Shown piece after piece: positions 55,582-64,000 of a stretch of DNA of 64,000 nucleotides. Numbering within the stretch: the stretch's first letter is position 1; each line of letters starts with the position of its first letter. Source of the stretch: Sulfurovum sp. (GTDB lineage Bacteria > Campylobacterota > Campylobacteria > Campylobacterales > Sulfurovaceae); the NCBI GenBank assembly GCA_030949725.1, contig JAUZSE010000011.1, forward strand, positions 62,001 to 126,000, given 5' to 3'. The position numbers and the translations under genes are program-made. The notes below the pieces were generated by a model that had not been told where the DNA came from, ran no database searches, and saw only the letters and a list, made by a program, of their open reading frames with translations.

Positions 55582-57858
55582 TTATTTTAACTTTTCGTTC
55601 ACAAGGGTATTGACCACTTTAGGATTTGCTTTTCCTCCTGTGGCTTTGAGTACTTGTCCGACAAAGAAACCCAAAAGTTTTGTATTCCCTGCTCTAAACT
55701 TCGCCACATTGTCTGGATTTTTCTCCATTACCTCATCAATAATAGGTGCAATTTTACTAGGATCACTTATCTGTACAAGTCCCTTATCTTCTACTATCTG
55801 TGTTGGATTTTCTCCAGTTTTTACCATCTCTTCAAATACTTGTTTGGCAATTTTACTAGAAATAATTTCATTTTCAACCATCTTTGTCAATGCACCTATT
55901 TGTATTGGATTAAATTTTAAGGCATCTAGTGATTTTTCTTTTAATTCTCTAGCTACTTCATTGCTTACCATATTGGCTAAACCCACTGGATTTGGACTAG
56001 GTTCAGATAAATTTAGAGATTCATAATAAAAGTTTGAAAGTGTCTCATCACGTGCTAGGGTATTTGCCACTTCGCTGTTTAGTCCAAGCTCTGTAGTATA
56101 CTTATCATAAAGTTTTTGCTGTACTTCACTCATAGGTACAACCTCGCCATCTATTTGCACTTTCTTTTCTTGAGATTTAGATGTACTTTCCTTAGCTTTT
56201 TTCTTTTCTTTTTTGTTCCAAGAGTCTTTCAACCCAACTATTTTGTTAAACACTGGCTTTTCATCTGTATAATCAATAGGATCAGCATAAAAATACCCTT
56301 GTCTTTCAAACTGGAATCTCACATCAGGTTTGTCTGTGATAACAGCAGGTTCAATAAGCGCATTTTTGATTACTTTGAGTGAGTCAGGGTTGATATCTTC
56401 TACACCTTCAGGTGCTTCTTCTTTAAAGAGTCTATCATAGAGTCTCACTTCAACACGTTTAGCCGTCTTAGCCTCTACCCATTGTATAGCACTTTTTACT
56501 TTAATACCACTCGTATCTAAACCACTCTTAGATTCGGGATGATACACTGCTTTTATTTCAACTATCTTGCCATCGGCATCTTTAATCACTTCTTTGAAAG
56601 TGATGATATACGCATGTTTAAGTCTTACTGCTTGTTTAGGGGTAAGACGAAAATAATCTTTTGGAGGATTTTCCATAAAATCATCACGCTCTATATAAAT
56701 CTCCTTAGAAAAAGGTAAGATACGAGAACCCTCTTTAGGTACATCATCAGGATAATAAGAAGCGTCTAGCTCTTCGGATCCTTCATAATTTCCTATAGTT
56801 ACTTTGAGTGGGTCAAGCACACACATCACACGAGGTACTTTTGTATTGAGATCATCTCTTATAGAAAATTCAAGCTGTGCCACATCTACCATAGAGTTTG
56901 CTTTTGCTATCCCTATACCATCACAAAAGCTTAAGATAGATTCTGGGGTATATCCTCTTCTTTTATATCCAGCAATAGTAGGCAAACGAGGATCATCCCA
57001 ACCGCTTACCTGTCCACCATCCACCAACTCCAAAAGCTTTCTTTTACTCATCACTGTATAGTTTATACCCAGTCGAGCAAACTCATGTTGGTAAGGACGT
57101 GGTAAGGTTAAGCCAAGTGTATCAAGCACCCAGTTATAAATGTCACGGTTGTTTTCAAATTCTAAAGTACAAATAGAATGCGACACCCCTTCGATGTAAT
57201 CAGACAAACCATGTGCAAAATCATACATAGGATAAATACACCAAGCATCCCCTGCTCTAAAGTGATGTGCATGTCTAATGCGGTACAAAAGTGGGTCTCT
57301 CATTTTCATATTGGCAGCAGTCATATCTATCTTCGCTCTTAGTACATGTTCCCCATCTTTAAATTCGCCATTTTTCATCTTCTCAAAAAGATCTAGATTT
57401 TCTTCAATCGAACGCTCAGCATATTTGCTACGTCTTCCAGCTTCTTTAACCGTCCCACGAAGCTCACGCATCTCTTCTTCGTCTGTACTATCAACGTATG
57501 CTTTACCCATTTTGATAAGCTCTACCGCATAATCATATATCTTAGGAAAATAATCAGAAGTAAAACGTACATTCCCTTCCCACTCAAACCCAAGCCATTC
57601 TATAGCATCTTTAAGTGCTTCAACATACTTAGTATCTTCTGTTGTGGGGTTGGTGTCATCCATTCTAAGGTTACAGTGACCCGCATAGTCATCTGCGATA
57701 CCAAAGTTGATACAGATAGATTTAGCATGTCCTATATGTGGAAAGCCATTAGGCTCTGGAGGAAACCTTGTCACTACTTCTGCATATTTACTTGATTTTA
57801 AATCCTGCTCAACTATGGTACGTAAAAAATCTTTGCTGTCACTACTGCTTTTGCTCAT
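55582..57858 (-). CDS. glnS: Glutamine--tRNA ligase fused to a YqeY/GatB-tail domain
   Basis: A 758-residue protein with a class I GlnRS core: PPEPNGFPHIGHAKS (HIGH box) near residue 36, DDTNPTTED, YPMYDFAHGLSDYIEG (tRNA/active-site region) and VMSKRK (KMSKS box). The anticodon-binding beta barrels follow to about residue 570. The C-terminus (about 600-758) is a YqeY-like domain, with GALTKMVENEIISSK and LLGFFVGQVLKATGGKANP, which improves tRNA(Gln) binding in Deinococcus. ATG 57858 is favoured behind AAGG. Confidence 0.9.
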   Translation of the reverse strand: MSKSSSDSKDFLRTIVEQDLKSSKYAEVVTRFPPEPNGFPHIGHAKSICINFGIADDYAGHCNLRMDDTNPTTEDTKYVEALKDAIEWLGFEWEGNVRFTSDYFPKIYDYAVELIKMGKAYVDSTDEEEMRELRGTVKEAGRRSKYAERSIEENLDLFEKMKNGEFKDGEHVLRAKIDMTAANMKMRDPLLYRIRHAHHFRAGDAWCIYPMYDFAHGLSDYIEGVSHSICTLEFENNRDIYNWVLDTLGLTLPRPYQHEFARLGINYTVMSKRKLLELVDGGQVSGWDDPRLPTIAGYKRRGYTPESILSFCDGIGIAKANSMVDVAQLEFSIRDDLNTKVPRVMCVLDPLKVTIGNYEGSEELDASYYPDDVPKEGSRILPFSKEIYIERDDFMENPPKDYFRLTPKQAVRLKHAYIITFKEVIKDADGKIVEIKAVYHPESKSGLDTSGIKVKSAIQWVEAKTAKRVEVRLYDRLFKEEAPEGVEDINPDSLKVIKNALIEPAVITDKPDVRFQFERQGYFYADPIDYTDEKPVFNKIVGLKDSWNKKEKKKAKESTSKSQEKKVQIDGEVVPMSEVQQKLYDKYTTELGLNSEVANTLARDETLSNFYYESLNLSEPSPNPVGLANMVSNEVARELKEKSLDALKFNPIQIGALTKMVENEIISSKIAKQVFEEMVKTGENPTQIVEDKGLVQISDPSKIAPIIDEVMEKNPDNVAKFRAGNTKLLGFFVGQVLKATGGKANPKVVNTLVNEKLK

Positions 57859-58419
57859 TATGTTCAACCTTATATTATATGTTGTATTTTATCCAATTAG
57901 AGCTTATCGCATCTTAGATTATGAGAAGTAAGCATGTCACCCCTACAACCACCGACCAAGCAACACATTCACCACAGTTTCAGTTCGTAAAATTCTTGCT
58001 CCTAAACTCACAGATGTGCAACCGTGTTGGCAAAGTAAATTCACTTCATAGTCTATCCAACCACCTTCTGCTCCGATACAGAGTACCTTTGGCATAGTGT
58101 TTGTATCAAGATAGGTTTTCCAAGACTGTGAGGCATAAGGATGAGCAATCACGGCATCACCCAATAGGGCAGAAAATTCGTCCTCAACAAAGGGCTTAAA
58201 ACGTTTTTTAAACTCAACAACTAACGGCACTGTATCTATGGCTTGTTGTAAGCCTTCAAAAACAAACTCATCTATACGGTTGAGTAGTGGGCTTTGCCAA
58301 TAACTTTTTTCAGATCGGTAACTATTGACAATAATAAGTTTATTGACACCAAGAGATGTCATATCCATAATCAATCTACGTAAGACTTTTGGACGTGGCA
58401 AAGCAAGAACAACAGTTAA

Positions 58420-59708
58420 GGACAACAAGATAAACAAACCCAAAATAAGCTAAAATACTATTTATGAAAAAGTACCCAAAAGAAATAGAAGAGCAAATGC
58501 TAAATCTATATAAAAGTTTATCAGAGAAAGACAGAAGACGCTACGCAGGAATAGAAGCAACCAAATTAAGTCATGGAGGGATAAGCTATATATGCGAAAT
58601 CTTTGAATGTGACTATAGTGGTGTGTCAAGAGGACAAAAAGAGTTAAGAACAGAATTAGATAAAGATAATAAAAGACAAAGAGAAGAGGGAGGAGGAAGA
58701 AAGTCTATATTGCTCACAAGAGAAGGCTTAGACGAAGCATTCCTAGAGGTTATCGCAGAGAGTACAGCAGGTTCACCGATGGATGAGACGATAAAGTGGA
58801 CAAATTTATCACGGAAAGAGCTACAAACTAGATTGTCAGAGAAAGGTTTTGTAGTTGATGTGGATATAGTGAAACAACTCTTAAAAAACATCATTTTCGT
58901 AAGCGACAAGCATTTAAAACACTTTCAGGAAAAGTAGATGTTGCAAATAGAGATGAGCAATTTAAAAATATTGAAAAACTAAAAGAAGAATATAAGAAAG
59001 AGGGGAATCCTGTTTTGAGTATGGATGTAAAAAAAAGAGTTTTTAGGAAATTTATACCGAGAAGGTAAACTGTATACTCAAGAGATAATTAAAGTTAAAG
59101 ACCATGATTTTCCTTCTTACGCAGAGGGAAAAATTGTCCCCCATGGGCTGTATGATATAAACCTAAATATTGGTTATATTACCATAGGGACAAGTGCTGA
59201 TACCAGTGAATTTGCTTGTGAATCTATCAAAAATTGGTGGTTAAATTATGGATATATTGAATATCAAGGACATGATAAACTGCTACTACTGTGCGATGGT
59301 GGGGGCAGTAATAGCTCTCGTCACTATATTTTTAAAGAAGATTTACAGAAGTTATCAGAGGAATTACAAATTGAAATTCGTATTGCTCATTATCCTCCTT
59401 ATACATCAAAGTATAATCCTATAGAACATCGCCTATTCCCTCATATCACAAGAGCTTTACAAGGAGTCATTTTTACAAGTGTAGAGTTAGTAAATACCCT
59501 TATTACACAAACTAAAACGACTACAGGATTGAAAGTTTTTAGTTCTATTCTTGATAAGGTATTTCATACAAAAAGAAAATATGCAGAGGTCTTTAAAGAG
59601 AATATGAAAATTATCTTTGATATACATTTACCACTTTGGAATTATGTTGCTATTCCTAAAAAGTACTAGTAATTTGGTTTTATTTATGTTTTAGTCCTGT
59701 TTTAGTCC
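58420..59708 (+). mobile_element. ISAzo13-family insertion sequence, copy 2 (in rsmE)
   Basis: The element is nearly identical to copy 1 and in the same orientation. TAA lies on both sides (58417-58419 and 59709-59711). Its right end carries the terminal 11 bases TGTTTTAGTCC twice in tandem, while copy 1 has them once, so it is 1289 bases instead of 1277. The transposase frame has one extra A after ATGGATGTA (eight against seven in copy 1). Confidence 0.9.
58464..59669 (+). pseudogene. ISAzo13-family DDE transposase, copy 2
   Basis: The first 157 residues match copy 1 exactly, with the A_AAA_AAC heptamer at 58883-58889. The second half has the intact DGGGSNSSRHYIFKEDLQKL but one extra A at about 59030 (VKKRVFRKFIPRR stop instead of VKKEFLGNLY). 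Allowing the -1 shift and removing that A gives about 401 residues ending at TAG 59669, normal for the family. An eight-A run could also allow transcript slippage that restores the frame. Confidence 0.82.
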
Positions 59709-60020
59709 TAAATCAAGTTTGTCTGGTGGTTTTCTATCCAAGTTAATATCTCTAAGAAGTATTTCATGATGATTTATTTTTTCAATAGTAGCCTTGCCTA
59801 TGTTGCCACCTATTTCACCAATAGTCAAACTATCGCCTATTTTAGATTTGAGTATCTCTTTGATATGTGTTACTTGATTTTCATCACGAATACTTTTGGA
59901 ATTTTTGGCTAATAAAATACAGTTCAAATCCTATTTCTCCTCATCAATAGTGTTTAATTTTTAATCACTAGAGTAAAAAATATTTGCTGTTGTAGGGAGA
60001 CAACACCCTACGGAAAATAT

Positions 60021-61616
60021 TTATTTTCCGTACTGCTCTATAAATGTTTCATAATCACCCTCAAAGTCGATCATAGTACCATCTTCATTAAGTTTTATGA
60101 TACGATTTGCAAAAGCATCGATGAGTTCTCTATCGTGAGAGACACAGATTACTCCGCCTTTGTAGTTGTGTAGTGCCTCACCAAGGGCGATAATGGCTTC
60201 AAGGTCAAGGTGGTTGTTTGGCTCATCCATCACAAGAAAGTTTGAAGCGTCCATCATAATCTTAGAAAGCATTACACGGTGCTTTTCTCCACCAGAACAA
60301 GCATCTATCTTTTTCTTCTGTTCTTCCCCAGAGAAAAGCATACGCCCCAATGTTTTTCTTATGTCATCAATGTGCCATTTAGGGTCAAAACCCTGTATCC
60401 ATTGTGGTAATTCATCGTCACCTACTACAAGATCTGTAGTATTTTGTGGGAAATAACTAAAAGTAATGGTCTGTCCCCATTTCATAGTTCCTGAGTCTTG
60501 TTTTATCTCTTCCATAAGAATTTTAAGTAAGGTTGTTTTTCCTACACCATTGGCACCAATAAGCGCAATCTTATCGCCTTCTTTGACCTTAATGTTGATA
60601 TTTTCTAAAACACTATTTTCATCATAGCTTTTAGATACATCTTCTACATCAAGTACTTCATTTCCGATGTCTCTGTGTGTTTTAAACATGATAGAAGGGT
60701 CACGTCTTGAAGAAAGTTTAATCGCCTGAACATCAAGTTTGTCAAGTTGTTTTTGACGTGATGTTGCCTGTTTGGCTTTAGAAGCATTGGCTGAGAACCT
60801 TCTTATAAACCCTTCAAGCTCTTCTTTTTCTTTGAGTGCTTTACCTCTATCTGTCTCCGCCTGTTTGGCTATGAGGTTTGCAGCGATATACCATTCATCA
60901 TAATTTCCTCTAAATTCACGTATATTCTGAAAGTCAAGATCAAGTATGTGGGTCACAACACCATTGACAAAGTGTCTATCGTGAGAGATAACCATCAAAG
61001 TACCCTCATGACGTTTCAATTCATTTTCAAGCCATGAGATGGTTTCCATATCGAGGTTGTTTGTAGGCTCATCAAGCAAAAGAACATCGGGCTTCAGAAA
61101 CAGTACTTGGGCAAGTAAGATTTTAAATTTATCACCACCTGTCAAGGAAGACATGAGGTCAGTTTGTTGTGAGGTAGGGAAACCTAAAGAAGTCAACAAC
61201 TTTTCTATCTTAACATCAGACTCATAGGTAGGATCTTCATCTGCACAGATCATTTCTAGTTCTCCTAGACGAGCATTGACTGCATCATCTTCAAAGTCAC
61301 CTTCCATATAAAGTTTTTCTTTCTCTTTTTGTGCATCAAAAAGCTTTTTGTTTCCATAGAGTACTGCGTCAGAAAGTGTATAGTCTTCAAAAGCATACTG
61401 GTTTTGAGAAAGCATTCCGAGTTTAAGTCCTGGTTGAAGTTGTACTTCTCCATCACTCTGTTCAAGCTCTCTTGCAAGTATTTTCATAAATGTAGACTTC
61501 CCTGCACCGTTGGCACCTATAAGTCCGTAACGTTTACCTACATCTAAAGTCATATTGATTTTATCGAAAAGTACTCTCTTTCCGTATCTTTGTGTTAAAT
61601 TTACTGTACTAAGCAA
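60021..61616 (-). CDS. ABC-F family ATPase (YbiT-like)
   Basis: The 531-residue protein has two nucleotide-binding domains: Walker A GANGAGKST near residue 34 and GANGVGKTT near residue 353, ABC signatures SSLTGGDK and DACSGGEKHR, and Walker B LLLDEPTNNLD and LVMDEPNNHLD. The linker between them (about residues 240-320) is charged and helical. No membrane part exists. ABC-F proteins act on the ribosome in translation. The start is a TTG with AAGGAT seven bases upstream. Confidence 0.9.
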   Translation of the reverse strand: MLSTVNLTQRYGKRVLFDKINMTLDVGKRYGLIGANGAGKSTFMKILARELEQSDGEVQLQPGLKLGMLSQNQYAFEDYTLSDAVLYGNKKLFDAQKEKEKLYMEGDFEDDAVNARLGELEMICADEDPTYESDVKIEKLLTSLGFPTSQQTDLMSSLTGGDKFKILLAQVLFLKPDVLLLDEPTNNLDMETISWLENELKRHEGTLMVISHDRHFVNGVVTHILDLDFQNIREFRGNYDEWYIAANLIAKQAETDRGKALKEKEELEGFIRRFSANASKAKQATSRQKQLDKLDVQAIKLSSRRDPSIMFKTHRDIGNEVLDVEDVSKSYDENSVLENINIKVKEGDKIALIGANGVGKTTLLKILMEEIKQDSGTMKWGQTITFSYFPQNTTDLVVGDDELPQWIQGFDPKWHIDDIRKTLGRMLFSGEEQKKKIDACSGGEKHRVMLSKIMMDASNFLVMDEPNNHLDLEAIIALGEALHNYKGGVICVSHDRELIDAFANRIIKLNEDGTMIDFEGDYETFIEQYGK

Positions 61617-61706
61617 GTGTAATCCTTCTATCTATAATTATATCTGCGATTTTACCCAAATAACGCCATAGATTTCTTGAATTTACACCTCTACAACTAG
61701 AAAAAA

Positions 61707-62453
61707 TTAATCAACGATAATTCTAGCATCTATAGGCTGAATAGGTCTATTGTTATTGCCATGGACGACAGTATGAAATTTGGCTACTTGTTCTTTTGAG
61801 ATAGTTAGCGTCTCTTTGAACACAAACCATCTAACCCCTTCTGTACATGGAGGCGTTGTCAATGAACCATTAAAACGATAATAATGTTTGTCTTTTGGAA
61901 GTAAGGCATTGGCTATTTTAGGCAATTCCAATACTTTAATCTCTCCTGCTTTTGTGGGCATAGTATTCCAAAATTTTGCCAATTCTTTATTTTCTTCACC
62001 TTCTTCAAACATGATGGCAAGTACCGCGATATTTCCATCTTTATCTAAATTAACAAAATGCCCCTCAAGTGGGAAAGCTTTTCCTTCTATATGATTCTCG
62101 CTAGGTGCATGAAAGTGAAATTGTTTAAGTTCAAAGGTTATATCATCTATCACGACTGTACCGCCTTTAGCCATATTGACTTGAACAGTATGTCCATTGT
62201 CTACTATAAAGTTAGAGGAACTTGTATAATAGGGAGACAGTGCTGCAAGATTTCCATGTATAGAATGTGTGATATTGATAGGTGATTGATTGAGTCCTGT
62301 ACCACATTCTCTATATTTTTCAGAAAGTTTCCCCCATGCATCAGGTGTGACGTGACCTGTATATCCCCAATGGATGTCTTTGTTTTTATCTGCTGTATTA
62401 TTTGCTAGTAACATCATAGTCGATGCCAAAAGTACCGATGTAATTTTCTTCAT
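61707..62453 (-). CDS. Periplasmic alpha-type carbonic anhydrase
   Basis: The 248-residue protein has a signal peptide (MKKITSVLLASTMMLLA) and the alpha-CA motifs: QSPINI, KQFHFHAPSENHIEGKAFPLEGHFVN, which holds three zinc His residues, and SLTTPPCTEGVRWFV near the C-terminus. Two Cys (one in YRECGTG, one in PPCTEG) could form the usual disulfide. The enzyme interconverts CO2 and bicarbonate in the periplasm, useful for an autotroph. Confidence 0.93.
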   Translation of the reverse strand: MKKITSVLLASTMMLLANNTADKNKDIHWGYTGHVTPDAWGKLSEKYRECGTGLNQSPINITHSIHGNLAALSPYYTSSSNFIVDNGHTVQVNMAKGGTVVIDDITFELKQFHFHAPSENHIEGKAFPLEGHFVNLDKDGNIAVLAIMFEEGEENKELAKFWNTMPTKAGEIKVLELPKIANALLPKDKHYYRFNGSLTTPPCTEGVRWFVFKETLTISKEQVAKFHTVVHGNNNRPIQPIDARIIVD

Positions 62454-62558
62454 AAGTAATCCTTTATATATTAATAAGTAAGTATAATATTAATTAAATT
62501 AAAAAGACGAAAAAATAGCTTAAATAATAGAAAAATATTGAAATCAAAGGATTATAAA

Positions 62559-62929
62559 ATGATAGATCTTAAAAAACCCATAAAAATAACCGTATTAACC
62601 TTGGCACTAAGCTTGACAAGCCTATATTCAGAAAGCACGCATGGACATGGTCATGCACATCATGATAATCCTTTTAAACATGAAGTGAGTAAAAAAACGA
62701 TTGAAAAGGCAGCTATAAAAGAAGTGCAAAGTTTAGTGGCAAAAAAGAAGATACCCCAAAGCTGGAAACATGTCCCCATTTCAAAGATAGGTAAAACACA
62801 CTATGGCGATACAGATGACTGGGTAGTCGGTTTTGATAATATGAAAATAAAAAATAAAAAAGACAAATGCTTTATATATTTGTAAGTGTAGGTGGTGAGA
62901 TAAGAGGTGCTAATTATACGGGTAACTAA
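62559..62929 (+). pseudogene. DUF6488-type periplasmic protein, single-base frameshift
   Basis: A signal peptide (MIDLKKPIKITVLTLALSLTS) is followed by a His-rich stretch (HGHGHAHHD) that may bind metal and by a domain with SWKHVPISKIGKTHYGDTDDWVVGF. The frame stops at 62885 but continues in the next frame as MLYIFVSVGGEIRGANYTGN to 62929 if one base is added near the A runs at 62855-62865. The length is then 123 residues. The family name is from memory and the function is unknown. ATG 62559 follows AAAGGATTATAAA. Confidence 0.62.
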
Positions 62930-62940
62930 ATCATTGAAGG

Positions 62941-62970
62941 ATATGTACTCATCTTTAGACGAGTACATAT
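62941..62970. terminator. Strong hairpin between two convergent genes
   Basis: ATATGTACTC at 62941-62950 and GAGTACATAT at 62961-62970 form a perfect 10-bp stem with a 10-base loop. It lies 11 bases after the end of the frameshifted gene on the plus strand and 27 bases from the stop of the fragment on the minus strand. There is no U-tract on either side. Confidence 0.5.
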
Positions 62971-62996
62971 AGCAAGATAAACTTAATTACTCCGTA

Positions 62997-63144
62997 AGTT
63001 CCTCAAGAATAGTCTTAACCATACCCTGAGTTTCTTGCACTGTTTTCACTGTTTCTTTATCTGTAATGTCAAGATCAGATATCCAGTTGTCTATGGAAGG
63101 ATACGCTATATGTGTTTCTTTTTCATCTTTTTTCTTGTAGATAA
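62997..63144 (-). pseudogene. C-terminal fragment of an unknown gene cut by ISAzo13-family copy 3
   Basis: Reading from the IS edge the frame gives LIYKKKDEKETHIAYPSIDNW and ends VKTILEELTE at 62997 (about 49 residues). It is acidic-basic and helical in its last part. The remainder should lie beyond the right edge of the window after the IS. I do not recognise the family. Confidence 0.5.
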
Positions 63145-64000
63145 GGACAACAAGATAAACAAACCCAAAATAAGCTAAAATACTATTTATGAAAAAGTAC
63201 CCAAAAGAAATAGAAGAGCAAATGCTAAATCTATATAAAAGTTTATCAGAGAAAGACAGAAGACGCTACGCAGGAATAGAAGCAACCAAATTAAGTCATG
63301 GAGGGATAAGCTATATATGCGAAATCTTTGAATGTGACTATAGTGGTGTGTCAAGAGGACAAAAAGAGTTAAGAACAGAATTAGATAAAGATAATAAAAG
63401 ACAAAGAGAAGAGGGAGGAGGAAGAAAGTCTATATTGCTCACAAGAGAAGGCTTAGACGAAGCATTCCTAGAGGTTATCGCAGAGAGTACAGCAGGTTCA
63501 CCGATGGATGAGACGATAAAGTGGACAAATTTATCACGGAAAGAGCTACAAACTAGATTGTCAGAGAAAGGTTTTGTAGTTGATGTGGATATAGTGAAAC
63601 AACTCTTAAAAAACATCATTTTCGTAAGCGACAAGCATTTAAAACACTTTCAGGAAAAGTAGATGTTGCAAATAGAGATGAGCAATTTAAAAATATTGAA
63701 AAACTAAAAGAAGAATATAAGAAAGAGGGGAATCCTGTTTTGAGTATGGATGTAAAAAAAAGAGTTTTTAGGAAATTTATACCGAGAAGGTAAACTGTAT
63801 ACTCAAGAGATAATTAAAGTTAAAGACCATGATTTTCCTTCTTACGCAGAGGGAAAAATTGTCCCCCATGGGCTGTATGATATAAACCTAAATATTGGTT
63901 ATATTACCATAGGGACAAGTGCTGATACCAGTGAATTTGCTTGTGAATCTATCAAAAATTGGTGGTTAAATTATGGATATATTGAATATCAAGGACATGA
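63145..64000 (+). mobile_element. ISAzo13-family insertion sequence, copy 3 (partial, runs off the window)
   Basis: The left end GGACAACAAGATAAAC comes right after TAA (63142-63144), as in copies 1 and 2. The visible 856 bases match copy 2, including the extra A after ATGGATGTA and CCCCCATGGG where copy 1 has CCCCTATGGG. Copies 2 and 3 therefore share a more recent parent than copy 1. Confidence 0.88.
63189..64000 (+). pseudogene. ISAzo13-family DDE transposase, copy 3 (partial)
   Basis: The first 157 codons are the same as in the other copies, with A_AAA_AAC at 63608-63614. The second half has the eight-A run near 63755 that breaks SMDVKKEFLGN, as in copy 2. The window ends before the DGGGSN region. 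Confidence 0.8.

Larger units (their letters stand above)
57943..59927 (-). pseudogene. rsmE: 16S rRNA (uracil(1498)-N3)-methyltransferase RsmE, split by ISAzo13-family copy 2
   Basis: The N-terminal part (59712-59927, MNCILLAKNSKSIRDENQVTH...) and the C-terminal part (57943-58419) flank the IS. With the IS and one TAA copy removed, the frame reads KLDLTVVLALPRPKVLRRL without a break, giving about 230 residues, normal for RsmE. The SPOUT methyltransferase motifs are LCIGAEGGWIDYEV and SLGARILRTETVV. RsmE methylates U1498 in the ribosomal decoding region. As given, the enzyme is inactive. A small change in ribosome modification would be expected. Confidence 0.9.

Overview
The window looks like chromosome from a Campylobacterota (Epsilonproteobacteria) member of the Sulfurovum/Sulfurimonas type. 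The basis is the AT-rich sequence, GATAAAAT-like -10 boxes, a SdhABE-type succinate/fumarate oxidoreductase with a CCG-domain subunit E, a DUF4492-cydA-cydB arrangement, an AmtB/GlnK operon with a reduced NtrC-like protein, and many best-recognised relatives from that phylum. The genus is an inference.

Layout. 1-5.2 kb: a partial LTA-synthase-like sulfatase, selO, pdxJ and argG. 5.3-12.6 kb: a nitrate assimilation block with a cytoplasmic molybdopterin nitrate reductase, a fused DmsB-DmsC-like quinol/iron-sulfur protein, a siroheme nitrite reductase and a divergent NarK-type transporter. 12.7-19.2 kb: an RluA-family synthase, a phospholipase-A2-like gene split by an IS4-family element, and a Suv3-like RNA helicase. 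19.2-23.3 kb: a structured gene-free stretch, then small proteins, truD and thiL. 23.4-28.3 kb: sdhA-sdhB-sdhE preceded by a protein that imitates SdhB plus SdhE but has lost all cluster cysteines. 28.3-34.8 kb: a NosL-like gene, an amino-acid permease and a badly damaged cytochrome bd operon carrying ISAzo13-family copy 1. 35-38.3 kb: ntrC-like/PAS/amtB/glnK operon. 38.4-57.9 kb: mostly ordinary accessory and housekeeping genes (dsbD, bioA, ychF, xthA, psd, an exonuclease, a GlnRS-YqeY fusion). 57.9-64 kb: rsmE split by ISAzo13-family copy 2, an ABC-F ATPase, an alpha carbonic anhydrase and the start of copy 3.

Many genes are frameshifted. Nearly all shifts outside the mobile elements and homopolymers are single inserted bases; nine fall in argG, the nitrate reductase, narK and the RluA gene between 4.6 and 13.5 kb. 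This pattern suggests sequencing error more than biological decay. The cyd operon is different: it has large deletions as well as an IS, so it looks truly broken or misassembled.

The most interesting signals are the cysteine-less SdhB/SdhE mimic next to sdhABE, a conserved A_AAA_AAC frameshift heptamer in three IS copies, exact IS footprints (TAA duplications) whose removal rebuilds rsmE, and the membrane-linked nitrate assimilation cluster.
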